Notes: generated by a model from the sequence alone, not told the origin. A stretch of DNA of 40,318 nucleotides from Dysgonomonas sp. UBA7710 (GCF_002482385.1 NZ_DLFW01000015.1:1-40318), one strand, 5' to 3'. Positions 32,745-40,318 are shown, numbered from the stretch's first letter. Translations and numbers: made by a program.

Positions 32745-33625
32745 TGGAAAAGAAATATCTTTTTACAATCACAATGATACTATCCCTGTTCTGTGCTTGC
32801 AATGATTCGGAAGGATGGATAAATGAAGGATCTGAAAAATTCTTATCCGTTGCACAGGTCGGCTTTGCTCTCAGATCATCGGATGGTGCATCCAAATCCT
32901 TCTTTGAAGAAGGGGATCAGGTCGGTTTGTATATATATGATTCGCAAGGAAGTGGGTACAGGGGAATGACTTATAAAAATAATTTATGGGCATTGCATAC
33001 TCCTGTATCTGTTTCTGAAAGCTATACGGATATATATGCTGCTTATCCTTATAATTCTCAAAACAATGTGGCTACCTCTTACGAGATAGAACATACCAGC
33101 CAGACGGATTACCTGTACAGTGACAGACATAGTGTCAACAGCACCAATCCTATACTGTCCCTTACCATGATGCACGCACTGGCACTCATTGAATTTGAGT
33201 TCCAGTGGACGGACGTTTCGCAAGCCGCAAATCTGGAGCTTATCGCCATTCAGGGGCAGGGTCTTTACAGCAAAGCCAAACTGGATCTTATTACCGGAAA
33301 GATGGAACATCTGAAAGGATGGAACGATCCGGCGGTAATTTATGGATGGCAGCTGGGTTCAGACCACCTGAATGACGGGTCAAAAGTATCATTGATGGTT
33401 ATACCCTGTGATGAAATTGAAAATGACGGGGATATTCTAATCGACTTTTACACCGATAACTTAAAAGCCCACTGGCCTGTACCTGCCGGAACCAAATGGG
33501 AAAGCGGCAAGAAGTATACCTATAAGGTATTGATTCAGGAACGCCTGCTTGAAATTATGGATGTGCGGATAGAGGATTGGACTGATGCAGGCAAAGACAG
33601 GATAAGCCTGCCCTGGTATGAATAA
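32744..33625 (+). CDS. Fimbrillin family protein 2 (Mfa-like)
   Basis: This 293-residue lipoprotein has a signal ending LFCAC (Cys19) and the shared fimbrillin blocks: YAAYPYNSQN, TSQTDYLYSDRH, MMHALALIEFEF, then KWESGKKYTYKV and the terminal IEDWTDAGKDRISL. It is coupled to fimbrillin 1 through TAATG. Its length and blocks suggest a minor or tip subunit next to the major one, but the roles of the three paralogues cannot be told from sequence alone. A 94-bp gap with a hairpin (33648-33692) separates it from fimbrillin 3. Confidence 0.72.
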   Translation: MEKKYLFTITMILSLFCACNDSEGWINEGSEKFLSVAQVGFALRSSDGASKSFFEEGDQVGLYIYDSQGSGYRGMTYKNNLWALHTPVSVSESYTDIYAAYPYNSQNNVATSYEIEHTSQTDYLYSDRHSVNSTNPILSLTMMHALALIEFEFQWTDVSQAANLELIAIQGQGLYSKAKLDLITGKMEHLKGWNDPAVIYGWQLGSDHLNDGSKVSLMVIPCDEIENDGDILIDFYTDNLKAHWPVPAGTKWESGKKYTYKVLIQERLLEIMDVRIEDWTDAGKDRISLPWYE

Positions 33626-33647
33626 ACAATACAAATAATTAACCTCC

Positions 33648-33692
33648 AAGCTGCCGAATGGATATAAGGCGCCAAAAACCGGGAAGCAGCTT
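33648..33692 (+). promoter_or_regulatory. Stem-loop upstream of the third fimbrillin
   Basis: AAGCTGC (33648-33654) pairs with GCAGCTT (33686-33692), with CCG/CGG and a GGCGCC palindrome inside the loop. It lies in the only sizeable gap within the subunit genes and directly before the likely major fimbrillin. A role in RNA processing or stabilisation is inferred. Confidence 0.5.
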
Positions 33693-33719
33693 ATTTATAA
33701 ACAACTAATTTTTAATAAA

Positions 33720-34679
33720 ATGAAACGATTATTTATAGCAATAGCGGTAGTCTCCGCCACCGTATTTGGTTTCTCCAGTTGTAACAATGATGATGAAGTT
33801 ATTACTCCCTCGCAGGGGCAAACCGGGGATCTACGCATCCAAACGGAAATAACTTCTGCTGAGACTGGTTTGCGTTCCACAAAAGCTGCATTAAACAGTT
33901 TTCCTGAAGGATCTATACTCAGCCTCTTTGTAACAAACGGAACATTGGGCAGTAACTATCCCCAAGGGCCGTACAATAATGTCAAGGCGGAATACAAATC
34001 CGGCAAATGGGAACTGACTCCTGCCGTTAAGCTGGGCGATACTCCTGCGACCGTATTTGCATTTTATCCTTACGGTGCTGCATATACAAACGGTACTTCC
34101 AATATGAATATATACCACAACAATCAGGTGGACAATATGTATGGGACGAATGCCGAAGGACAGGGTGATATCAACAGAGCTAATCCAAATCTGCGCTTAC
34201 GTATGAAACATGCCAAAGCCCTTTTACAATTCGGTATCCGTAAAATGAATTATCCGGGAGAAGGAAAATTAACCCGAATTGAAGTATCTAATGCGACAGG
34301 AAAAGGTGATCTCAAAAGTGGAGCGTCACTGAATCTTGCGACAGGGGAATTAACTTACTATGATTCACAGTTCAGCCCGGCTTTTATTGAAGATGTCAAT
34401 GGGTTATATACCATTACAGATAAAGAACCGACTGAAGATAAAGATTTTCAGGAAGTCATGGTATTGCCTGTGGTGAAGACCAATTCTGTTGGGAGCGTTA
34501 TGATCAGGTTCTTTATTGACGGGGATATCTATACCTACAATGTGCCTTATGATACAAAATGGAAACAGGGAACCAAGTATTTCTACAATGTAACCTTTAA
34601 CGGTACGGAGCTGGTTGTTGATGATGTAATTATCACCGACTGGACAGAAGGGACTAAAGGGGAGATCAACCTATACTAA
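33720..34679 (+). CDS. Fimbrillin family protein 3, likely major subunit
   Basis: This 319-residue lipoprotein has lipobox FSSC (Cys21; MKRLFIAIAVVSATVFGFSS). An Arg-rich region, TGLRSTKAALNSF near 51-63, is the type of site where fimbrillin propeptides are cut. The fimbrillin blocks are VFAFYPYGAAY, NNQVDNMYGTN, LRMKHAKALLQFGI, KWKQGTKYFYNV and IITDWTEGTKGEINL. It is the last gene before the operon terminator and has its own long leader, which fits the most expressed subunit. The same C-terminal pattern as fimbrillin 2 marks them as paralogues. Confidence 0.78.
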   Translation: MKRLFIAIAVVSATVFGFSSCNNDDEVITPSQGQTGDLRIQTEITSAETGLRSTKAALNSFPEGSILSLFVTNGTLGSNYPQGPYNNVKAEYKSGKWELTPAVKLGDTPATVFAFYPYGAAYTNGTSNMNIYHNNQVDNMYGTNAEGQGDINRANPNLRLRMKHAKALLQFGIRKMNYPGEGKLTRIEVSNATGKGDLKSGASLNLATGELTYYDSQFSPAFIEDVNGLYTITDKEPTEDKDFQEVMVLPVVKTNSVGSVMIRFFIDGDIYTYNVPYDTKWKQGTKYFYNVTFNGTELVVDDVIITDWTEGTKGEINLY

Positions 34680-34695
34680 TAAGTATTTAAACAAT

Positions 34696-34725
34696 TCAGT
34701 CGGGATACGAACTTGTCCCGGCTGA
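34696..34725 (+). terminator. Intrinsic terminator of the fimbrial operon
   Basis: TCAGTCGGGA and TCCCGGCTGA form a 10-bp stem (one G-T pair) with a 10-nt loop, followed by TTTAATTCT. It ends 16 bp after the last fimbrillin stop begins the gap, which sets the fimbrial genes apart from the downstream tra genes. Confidence 0.6.
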
Positions 34726-34744
34726 TTTAATTCTGCTGACAAAA

Positions 34745-34837
34745 ATGCCACTAGCTGAAAATGATCGAGAAGTAGAAGCCTTTACTATTTATTCAAGCGG
34801 AGCATTTAGTCGTATAAAAGAGGAAAATATTAAGTGA
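34745..34837 (+). CDS. Possible 30-residue peptide
   Basis: An ATG at 34745 opens a frame of 30 codons (MPLAENDREVEAFTIYSS, then GAFSRIKEENIK) and stops at TGA 34835-34837, 13 bp before the DUF3876 ATG. It may be a small leader peptide or the remnant of a gene interrupted by the fimbrial insertion. I do not recognise it, and a chance ORF of this size is common. Confidence 0.2.
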   Translation: MPLAENDREVEAFTIYSSGAFSRIKEENIK

Positions 34838-34850
34838 AAAACGAAAAGCC

Positions 34851-35165
34851 ATGTTCAGCAAATTTAATATAACCGATTCTTGTTCCACATCTACAGACTT
34901 TTCCATGCGGGAGATTACGGGGCGTTGGGTAAGTACAGAGGGTGCACCTGCGATAAGCATATACCGCAACATCTCCCGAAAGAAGGGAGGCATCCGGCTC
35001 TGTCTTACATACAACAACCCGCTGGTGGTCTGCGATTGTACGGTCTACAATGTTTTTGGTCTGCATTATATTGAGCTGTACGAGCGTATCGAAATTACTT
35101 ATGACCGAGAGCAAGAGATCCTTCACCTTTCCGCTTTCGGAGAATATGTCCGTCAGAAGGATTAG
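34851..35165 (+). CDS. DUF3876 family protein
   Basis: This 104-residue soluble protein has ITGRWVSTEGAPAISIYRN (about 22-40), then GGIRLCLTYNN and a C-terminal ITYDREQEILHLSAFGEY. That is the DUF3876 pattern, found before traI in Bacteroides conjugative elements. It has an even mix of strands and no signal peptide or membrane segment. The function is unknown. No strong promoter lies between the fimbrial terminator and this gene, so its expression depends on readthrough or on an undetected start. It is separated from traI by 59 bp. Confidence 0.7.
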   Translation: MFSKFNITDSCSTSTDFSMREITGRWVSTEGAPAISIYRNISRKKGGIRLCLTYNNPLVVCDCTVYNVFGLHYIELYERIEITYDREQEILHLSAFGEYVRQKD

Positions 35166-35224
35166 TCCCCTCAAGGGCTACTTCAGACGGTAAACGGGTA
35201 ATAATAATTAAAAAAAGAACGAAT

Positions 35225-35845
35225 ATGAAGAAAATACTTTTCTGCCTTATAGCATTCATGACGCTTTGTACCTATCAGGCAAAAGCACAGTGGACGGTGA
35301 TTGATCCCTCCAACCTGGCACAAAACATACTGACTGTTTCCAAAACAGCTACAACTGCCAGTAATGTGATTAACTCTTTTAAGGAGATGCAAAAAATCTA
35401 CGATCAGGGAAAACAGTATTACGACAAATTAGAATCAGTACATAGTTTGATAAAAGATGCCCGCAAAGTGAAAGAAACGGTAGAGCTGGTCAGCGAAATA
35501 TCGCAGATCTATTCTACCAACTTCAACAAGATGCTATCCGATAGGAATTTTAGCGTTAATGAGTTGGAAGCGATATCGAACGGATATGCCAAGCTATTGA
35601 ATGAAAGCGGTAACTTGCTTTCGGATATAAAGAATGTCGTTTCCCTCTCCAACGGGCTCTCGATGACCGATGCCGAGCGTATGTCCATCATAGATGACAT
35701 ACACGCCAAGATGCTAGAGCATCGCAACCTTGTCCGCTACTTTTCCAAGAAAAGCATTTCCGTATCCTTCATTCGCAGTCAGGAAAAAGGCGATATGGAG
35801 CGAGTTAAAAGTTTGTATGGCAATCCATCCGATAGATATTGGTAA
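35225..35845 (+). CDS. traI: TraI (DUF4141), VirB5-like transfer protein
   Basis: This 206-residue protein has a signal peptide (MKKILFCLIAFMTLCTYQAK, cleavage after AQ near 22) and a long helical body: FKEMQKIYDQGKQYYDKLES, KVKETVELVSEISQIYS and LVRYFSKKSISVSFIRSQE. The DPSNLAQNILTVSKT start after the signal is a typical DUF4141 mark. This family is the periplasmic VirB5-like factor of the CTnDOT transfer apparatus. It ends 2 bp before the traJ ATG. Confidence 0.85.
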   Translation: MKKILFCLIAFMTLCTYQAKAQWTVIDPSNLAQNILTVSKTATTASNVINSFKEMQKIYDQGKQYYDKLESVHSLIKDARKVKETVELVSEISQIYSTNFNKMLSDRNFSVNELEAISNGYAKLLNESGNLLSDIKNVVSLSNGLSMTDAERMSIIDDIHAKMLEHRNLVRYFSKKSISVSFIRSQEKGDMERVKSLYGNPSDRYW

Positions 35846-35847
35846 TC

Positions 35848-36849
35848 ATGACACTGCTAGCAATAGATTTTGATAACCTGCATCAGCTTCTGAGGAATCT
35901 GCATCAGGATATGATGCCTCTTTGTGGCGATATGGTTGGTGTTGCTAAAGGAATAGCCGGACTCGGTGCACTCTTTTATGTAGCTTCCCGTGTATGGCAA
36001 GCCTTGGCACGGGCAGAACCGATAGATGTATATCCTCTACTCAGACCTTTTGTCATCGGGCTCTGTATTATGTTCTTTCCGACTTTTGTACTCGGTACGA
36101 TCAACACTGTTATGTCTCCTGTGGTAAAAGGAACACATACCATATTAGAGACGCAAATGACAGATGTACATGGCCTGCAAGCAGAGAAAGAGCGACTGGA
36201 GTACGATGCACGGCTGCGTGAAGGGAAAGCATGGCTGGTCGATGACGAGGTGTACGACCAAAAGATGAAAGATCTTGGAATTACCGATGCTGCCGAAATG
36301 ATCTCCATGTGGGGAGAACGAACCTGGTACGATATGAAAGTGTGGTTCCGTCAACTGATCCGGGATTTCTTCGAACTGCTGTTCAATGCTGCAGCCCTTA
36401 CCATTGATACCCTGCGAACGTTCTTCCTGGTGGTGTTGTCAATCTTAGGACCGTTGGCATTTGCCCTCTCTGTTTATGACGGTTTTCAATCCACTCTTAC
36501 CAATTGGATTTCCCGCTACATCTCAGTCTATCTCTGGCTACCCATTGCCGACTTGTTCTCGGCAGTACTTTCCAAGATTCAGGCACTTATGCTGCAAATG
36601 GATATAGACCTGCTAAGAGATCCGTCCTATGTGCCGGATGCCAGTAACGGTGTATATATTATTTTCTTCATCATCGGCATTATAGGATATTTTTCTATAC
36701 CGAGCGTGGCAGGTTGGGTTATTCAGGCAGGTGGCGGTAGTGCTACCCGTGGAGTAAACACAATGGCGAGTAAAGGGGCTGCAATGGCAGGAGGCGTTGC
36801 CGGAGCTGCGGCAGGTAATGTCGCCGGACGCCTGATGGGTAAGAAATAA
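35848..36849 (+). CDS. traJ: TraJ, VirB6-like inner-membrane protein
   Basis: The protein has 333 residues from the ATG at 35848; an upstream TTG at 35839 overlaps traI and is not needed. Several hydrophobic helices are present, near residues 34-51, 65-88, 172-205 and 270-298, with a WGERTWYDMKVWFRQ loop. The Gly/Ala-rich tail (GAAMAGGVAGAAAGNVAG) is typical of this family. VirB6-like proteins form the inner-membrane channel. The gene is directly downstream of traI. Confidence 0.85.
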   Translation: MTLLAIDFDNLHQLLRNLHQDMMPLCGDMVGVAKGIAGLGALFYVASRVWQALARAEPIDVYPLLRPFVIGLCIMFFPTFVLGTINTVMSPVVKGTHTILETQMTDVHGLQAEKERLEYDARLREGKAWLVDDEVYDQKMKDLGITDAAEMISMWGERTWYDMKVWFRQLIRDFFELLFNAAALTIDTLRTFFLVVLSILGPLAFALSVYDGFQSTLTNWISRYISVYLWLPIADLFSAVLSKIQALMLQMDIDLLRDPSYVPDASNGVYIIFFIIGIIGYFSIPSVAGWVIQAGGGSATRGVNTMASKGAAMAGGVAGAAAGNVAGRLMGKK

Positions 36850-36894
36850 TCAGATATACTGTATTGATTTATTAATTCAAAATAAAACGAACAA

Positions 36895-37518
36895 ATGGAG
36901 TTCAAAAGTTTAAAAAATATAGAAACATCCTTCAAACAGATACGCTTGTTCGGTATTGTCTTTGTCTGTATGTGTGCCGCCATTACGGGCTATTCCGTAT
37001 GGTCATCGTATAATTTTGCCGAAGCACAACGCCAGCGTATCTATGTATTGGACGGTGGCAAGTCCTTAATGCTTGCCTTGTCCCAAGATATGACACAAAA
37101 CAGACCTGTGGAAGCACGCGAACACGTCAAGCGTTTCCATGAACTGTTTTTTACCCTCTCACCCGATAAGAAAGCCATCGAAAGCAACGTAAACAGGGCA
37201 TTGTTCCTTGTCGATAAATCGGCTTTCAAATATTATCAGGACATGGCAGAAAAAGGGTATTACAATCGTATCGTGTCGGGAAATATCAATCAAATTGTAC
37301 AGGTCGATAGTATTGCCTGTGATTTTGATAGCTACCCCTACAAGGCGGTAACTTATGCCAAGCAGATGATTATTCGAGAGAGTAATGTCACAGAACGTAG
37401 TCTGGTTACACGTTGCAACCTGATTAACTCAGTACGCTCGGACAATAACCCTCACGGTTTCACAATGGAGAAGTTCGAGATTGTCGAGAATCGGGATATT
37501 CGGATATCGGAAAGGTAA
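36895..37518 (+). CDS. traK: TraK, VirB8-like conjugation protein
   Basis: The length, 207 residues, is typical for TraK. One membrane helix is at about 17-36 (LFGIVFVCMCAAITGYSVW) and a periplasmic domain follows, with HVKRFHELFFTLSPDKKAIE and TRCNLINSVRSDNNPHGF as conserved blocks. A short inner-membrane anchor plus a periplasmic domain is the VirB8 plan. It nucleates the channel at the inner membrane. It is followed 8 bp later by traL. Confidence 0.85.
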   Translation: MEFKSLKNIETSFKQIRLFGIVFVCMCAAITGYSVWSSYNFAEAQRQRIYVLDGGKSLMLALSQDMTQNRPVEAREHVKRFHELFFTLSPDKKAIESNVNRALFLVDKSAFKYYQDMAEKGYYNRIVSGNINQIVQVDSIACDFDSYPYKAVTYAKQMIIRESNVTERSLVTRCNLINSVRSDNNPHGFTMEKFEIVENRDIRISER

Positions 37519-37526
37519 GTGAAGCT

Positions 37527-37796
37527 ATGATACAAAAAATAATGAATCGCATCAATGAATGGTTGGAGGATGGTCTGCGAGGCTTGCTCGGCAGACTTAC
37601 CCCCGACAGACGGATTATCCTTGTGATAACCATGTTCCTTGTTTTCGGTGGTCTTTCCATCTACATGACCTTTTCCTCTATTTACAACTTCGGTAAAGAT
37701 AAAGCAGAAAAGATGCAGATAGAGCAGATCGAATCGCTGAGACTACAATTGGAGCAACAGCGAGATAGTATTAACAATCTAAAATCAGTAGAATAA
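37527..37796 (+). CDS. traL: TraL (DUF3989), small membrane protein
   Basis: This 89-residue protein has one membrane helix at about 30-49 (ILVITMFLVFGGLSIYMTF) and a C-terminal coiled coil with repeated Leu and Gln (QIESLRLQLEQQRDSINNL). The N-terminal RINEWLEDGLRGLLGRLTP is conserved in DUF3989. TraL of CTnDOT-like elements lies between TraK and TraM, as here, and overlaps the TraM start as TAATG. Its function is unknown; a structural helper of the channel is likely. Confidence 0.8.
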   Translation: MIQKIMNRINEWLEDGLRGLLGRLTPDRRIILVITMFLVFGGLSIYMTFSSIYNFGKDKAEKMQIEQIESLRLQLEQQRDSINNLKSVE

Positions 37797-39178
37797 TGGA
37801 ACAGGAAGATTTGAATAAAGGAATACCACCACAAACGGAGGCTATTGCTGAAGTACAAGCATCTGTACCGGATAGTAAATCGGAAGCGAAAAAAGAACCT
37901 CCGAAGCCACCCAAGCAAGAACTTTCGATGGCGGAGAGACAGAAGCGAAAGAAGATGTTGATTATGCCGCTGTTCTTCTTAATCTTCGGTGGTGCAATGT
38001 GGCTCATCTTCGCTCCGTCGGATGATGGAAAAGAGCAAGCGGTAGGACTTACGGGCTTCAATGCCGAACTGCCCGTGCCAAAGGATGAGGGCATTGTGGA
38101 AGGCAAGCGGGATGCCTATGAGCGGGAAGCGATGCGGCAAAAGGAGCAAGAGAAAATGAAGTCTTTACAAGATTTTTCCTCGATGTTCAATGATACTGAG
38201 CAAAGCGATTACGAACAAAAGGACAATGCCTACAATACTTCGTTACAAGCAGAACAGCCCCGAAGTTCAACTCCCCGTACTGTGCAATCCTCGGCAACTG
38301 CCTATCAGGACATCAACAAGCAATTGGGTGACTGGTACGAAAAGCCTGCTGAAACGGACAGACAATCACAGTCTGCGATGGAACAGCGAATACAGGAATT
38401 GGAACGAAAGCAGGGAGAAGCCGAAGCAAAAAAAGCGGAAGAGGATGAACAGACAGCTTTGCTTGAAAAATCCTATCAGATGGCAGCACGCTATATGCCT
38501 GCACAGCAGAAAGAACAACCAACAGAAGATGTAAATATAACACGTACAGGCGAGAAAGTCAAAGTACAACCCGTTAAGCAAGTACATCAAAATGTCGTAT
38601 CTCTACTTTCTGCTCCAATGTCCAACGATGAATTTATCACTGCGTACAGCAAACCCCGAAACGTGGGATTTTTGACTGCCGCAGGCAATGAGGGGGTAAA
38701 GGATAAGAACAGCATCCGTGCTTGTGTGAGCCAAACCGTAACCCTGACCAATGGTAAAGAGGTACAACTTCGTCTTTTAGAACCACTGAGGGCAGGCAAT
38801 ATCTTGATTCCTGCCAATACCTTGGTAACGGGAGCTTGCCGTATTGGTGGCGAACGTCTGGAGGTAACGATCAACTCCATTCAGTATGCAGGAAACATTA
38901 TTCCGGTTGAACTGCAAGTGTACGATATGGATGGTCAATCAGGCATTTTTGTTCCTAACAACGATGAGGTAAAAGCAGCCAAAGAAGTAGCTTCTACCTT
39001 GGCATCATCGGCAGGAACAAGCATTATGATTTCCGATAATGCAGGCTCACAATTGGCAGCCGATATGGGTAAGGGTTTGATACAAGGGGCTTCACAGTAT
39101 ATCAGTAAAAAGATGAGTGTAGTAAAAGTTACCATCAAAGCAAACTATAAACTGCTACTGTTACCAAAAACAGATTAG
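37796..39178 (+). CDS. traM: TraM, VirB10-like channel protein
   Basis: This 460-residue protein has a disordered Pro/Lys N-terminus, one membrane helix at about 54-72 (LIMPLFFLIFGGAMWLIF) and a Gln/Glu-rich periplasmic stalk (about 100-250). The C-terminal domain (about 280-460) contains RACVSQTVTLTNGKEVQLRL, GNILIPANTLVTGACRI and VTINSIQYAGNIIPVELQVY. These match the TraM/VirB10 beta-barrel domain, which spans to the outer membrane. It starts at the traL stop and is followed by the traN leader. Confidence 0.88.
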   Translation: MEQEDLNKGIPPQTEAIAEVQASVPDSKSEAKKEPPKPPKQELSMAERQKRKKMLIMPLFFLIFGGAMWLIFAPSDDGKEQAVGLTGFNAELPVPKDEGIVEGKRDAYEREAMRQKEQEKMKSLQDFSSMFNDTEQSDYEQKDNAYNTSLQAEQPRSSTPRTVQSSATAYQDINKQLGDWYEKPAETDRQSQSAMEQRIQELERKQGEAEAKKAEEDEQTALLEKSYQMAARYMPAQQKEQPTEDVNITRTGEKVKVQPVKQVHQNVVSLLSAPMSNDEFITAYSKPRNVGFLTAAGNEGVKDKNSIRACVSQTVTLTNGKEVQLRLLEPLRAGNILIPANTLVTGACRIGGERLEVTINSIQYAGNIIPVELQVYDMDGQSGIFVPNNDEVKAAKEVASTLASSAGTSIMISDNAGSQLAADMGKGLIQGASQYISKKMSVVKVTIKANYKLLLLPKTD

Positions 39179-39190
39179 AAGATAATAAAT

Positions 39191-39223
39191 GGGTCTGCGG
39201 CCCCACTAAAAAATCAATGTTTA
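39191..39223 (+). repeat. Hairpin leader upstream of traN
   Basis: GGGTC-TGC-GGCCC (39191-39203, one G-T pair) is followed by CACTAAAAAATCAATGTT and TAACG. The ATG in this block is in frame with traN (M-F-N-E-F-K-I-K-S-M), so initiation could occur at 39217 or at 39244. It is the cleanest downstream copy of the leader found at 9987-10024. Confidence 0.8.
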
Positions 39224-39243
39224 ACGAATTTAAAATCAAAAGT

Positions 39244-40194
39244 ATGAAACGAATCTTTTTTATATTAACACTTGCTGTAAGTGTATTTACAGCCCAAGCA
39301 CAAGAAATATCTCAAGATACCATTGTGGTACATACCAAGCCGACAACGGGAGACTATTACGAGAGTTTTACCCGTCCATTGACCTTCGATAGAATGATAC
39401 CTCCTTATGCTCTGGAGGTGACATTCAATAAAACAGTACATGTTATTTTCCCTGCTCCTATACGTTATGTCGATTTAGGTTCGGCAGATCTTCTCGCAGC
39501 GAAAGCAGATGGTACAGACAACGTATTGAGAGTGAAAGCAGCTTTGCGGGATTTCAGTCGGGAGAGTAACTTGTCCGTTATTACCGAAGATGGTGCATAT
39601 TATACCTTCAACGTAAAATATGCGGATGAACCTGTAAAACTATCTGTTGAAATGACCGATTTCCTGCATGATGGAGAAGCAGTAAATCGTCCAAACAACG
39701 CTTTAGCAGTCTATATGCAAGAATTGGGGCAGGAGTCTCCCTTACTTGTCAAACTGATTATGCAATCCATACACAAGAACAATGACCGAGAGATAAAACA
39801 CATCGGCTCAAAACGTTTTGGAATACAACACACACTGAAAGGTATTTATACCCATAACGGACTGTTATATTTTCATCTCCAACTAAAGAACTCATCTAAC
39901 GTACCATTCAATGTGGATTTTATCACATTTAAGATTGTTGATAAAAAAGTAGCCAAACGTACCGCTATTCAGGAACAGTTCATTTGGCCGCTTCGTGCCT
40001 ACAATAATTTGATGCTGATAGGTGGACAGCAAACAGAACGCATGATTTTTACTTTGGCGAAATTTACGATTCCCGATGACAAGATGTTGGTAATAGAGCT
40101 TAACGAACAGGAGGGCGGACGCCATCAACGGTTTACATTGGATAATGCCGATTTGGTTCGGGCAAAGGTTATTAACGAACTAAAAGTGAAGTAG
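39244..40194 (+). CDS. traN: TraN, VirB9-like (DUF4138) transfer protein
   Basis: From ATG 39244 this is a 316-residue protein with a signal peptide (MKRIFFILTLAVSVFTAQAQ), which makes this start better than 39217, where nine residues precede it. The secreted body has VTFNKTVHVIFPAPIRYVDL at about 53-72, the VirB9-type strand near the N-terminus, and YTFNVKYADEPVKLSVEM. DUF4138, TraN of CTnDOT-like elements. It forms the outer-membrane complex with TraM. It stops 1 bp before the traO ATG. Confidence 0.88.
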   Translation: MKRIFFILTLAVSVFTAQAQEISQDTIVVHTKPTTGDYYESFTRPLTFDRMIPPYALEVTFNKTVHVIFPAPIRYVDLGSADLLAAKADGTDNVLRVKAALRDFSRESNLSVITEDGAYYTFNVKYADEPVKLSVEMTDFLHDGEAVNRPNNALAVYMQELGQESPLLVKLIMQSIHKNNDREIKHIGSKRFGIQHTLKGIYTHNGLLYFHLQLKNSSNVPFNVDFITFKIVDKKVAKRTAIQEQFIWPLRAYNNLMLIGGQQTERMIFTLAKFTIPDDKMLVIELNEQEGGRHQRFTLDNADLVRAKVINELKVK

Positions 40195-40195
40195 G

Positions 40196-40318
40196 ATGAA
40201 ACGGTTATATCTTATATTAACGATTGTGTTGTGCCTGGTCTTTACAGACCAAGTACATGCACAACGTTTACTACCGGGTATGCGAGGCATACAACTCACG
40301 GGTGGTATGGTGGATGGA
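40196..40318 (+). CDS. traO: TraO, conjugal transfer protein (3' end outside window)
   Basis: The first 41 codons are visible: signal peptide MKRLYLILTIVLCLVFTDQV with cleavage near HAQ, then RLLPGMRGIQLTGGMVDG. This matches the start of TraO proteins, which follow TraN. The start is 1 bp after the traN stop. The rest lies beyond the window. Confidence 0.75.
   Translation, partial: MKRLYLILTIVLCLVFTDQVHAQRLLPGMRGIQLTGGMVDG

Noticed and set aside
1..40318. CRISPR array, rRNA or tRNA genes, insertion sequence, integrase, attachment site
   Set aside because: I found no regular direct repeats with spacers, no structural RNA genes, no transposase or tyrosine recombinase signature and no attachment-like repeat pair. 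The 36-bp motif and the TGTACC boxes are not CRISPR, because their copies are few, dispersed or degenerate.

Overview
The window looks like part of a CTnDOT-type integrative conjugative element from a Bacteroidales host (Bacteroides, Parabacteroides or a relative). The reasons are the gene families (RteC end, DUF1896, DUF3945/DUF4099, TopB, MobA/B/C, TraA-TraO, fimbrillins), -7 promoter boxes of the form TAnnTTTG, and the absence of strong Shine-Dalgarno sites. Both element ends lie outside the window: I see no integrase, attachment site, tRNA or CRISPR array.

Layout. 1-740: end of rteC with its terminator, then a small helix-turn-helix protein. 791-11602 (mostly minus strand): a giant DNA methylase-helicase, DUF1896, topoisomerase III and a DUF4099/DUF3945 protein, with a plus-strand acetyltransferase placed between DUF1896 and topB. 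11898-16114: an AT-rich plus-strand cargo operon that reads as an ABC-three-component (ABC-3C) conflict system: Cap4-like nuclease effector, middle component, DUF3732-type ATPase with a CPFC hook, and a fourth protein with features of an ADP-ribosyltransferase. 16145-16963: a CoiA-like nuclease gene broken by one TGA. 17001-21609 (minus): mobC, mobB, mobA, with a frameshifted acetyltransferase between mobC and mobB. 21610-22401: a structured non-coding region with a probable oriT palindrome, stacked hairpins and a phased repeat array before traA. 22402-28025: traA-traG. 28116-34679: a complete Mfa/Fim-type fimbrial operon set inside the transfer operon. 34851-40318: DUF3876, traI-traN and the start of traO.

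How it works together. MobA/MobB would nick and carry the DNA, MobC couples it to the channel, and TraE-TraO build the type IV secretion channel. TopB and the methylase-helicase probably act on the DNA during transfer or establishment. TraA (ParA family) with the DUF3408 proteins and the repeats resembles a small partition or autoregulatory module. The fimbrial operon could add adhesion or mating-pair contact, and the ABC-3C locus could protect the host or the element.

The least expected signals are non-coding. (1) An ungapped 36-bp motif occurs three times (11679, 19081, 21949), each time upstream of a mobilization or transfer unit and in the same orientation relative to it. (2) A dispersed leader made of a small GGGTC-type hairpin followed by CACTAAAAAATCAATGTT precedes several genes across the element. 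(3) A TGTACC repeat array with 40/36/36/36-bp spacing lies directly upstream of traA. All functional statements are inferred from sequence reading; no database search was run.
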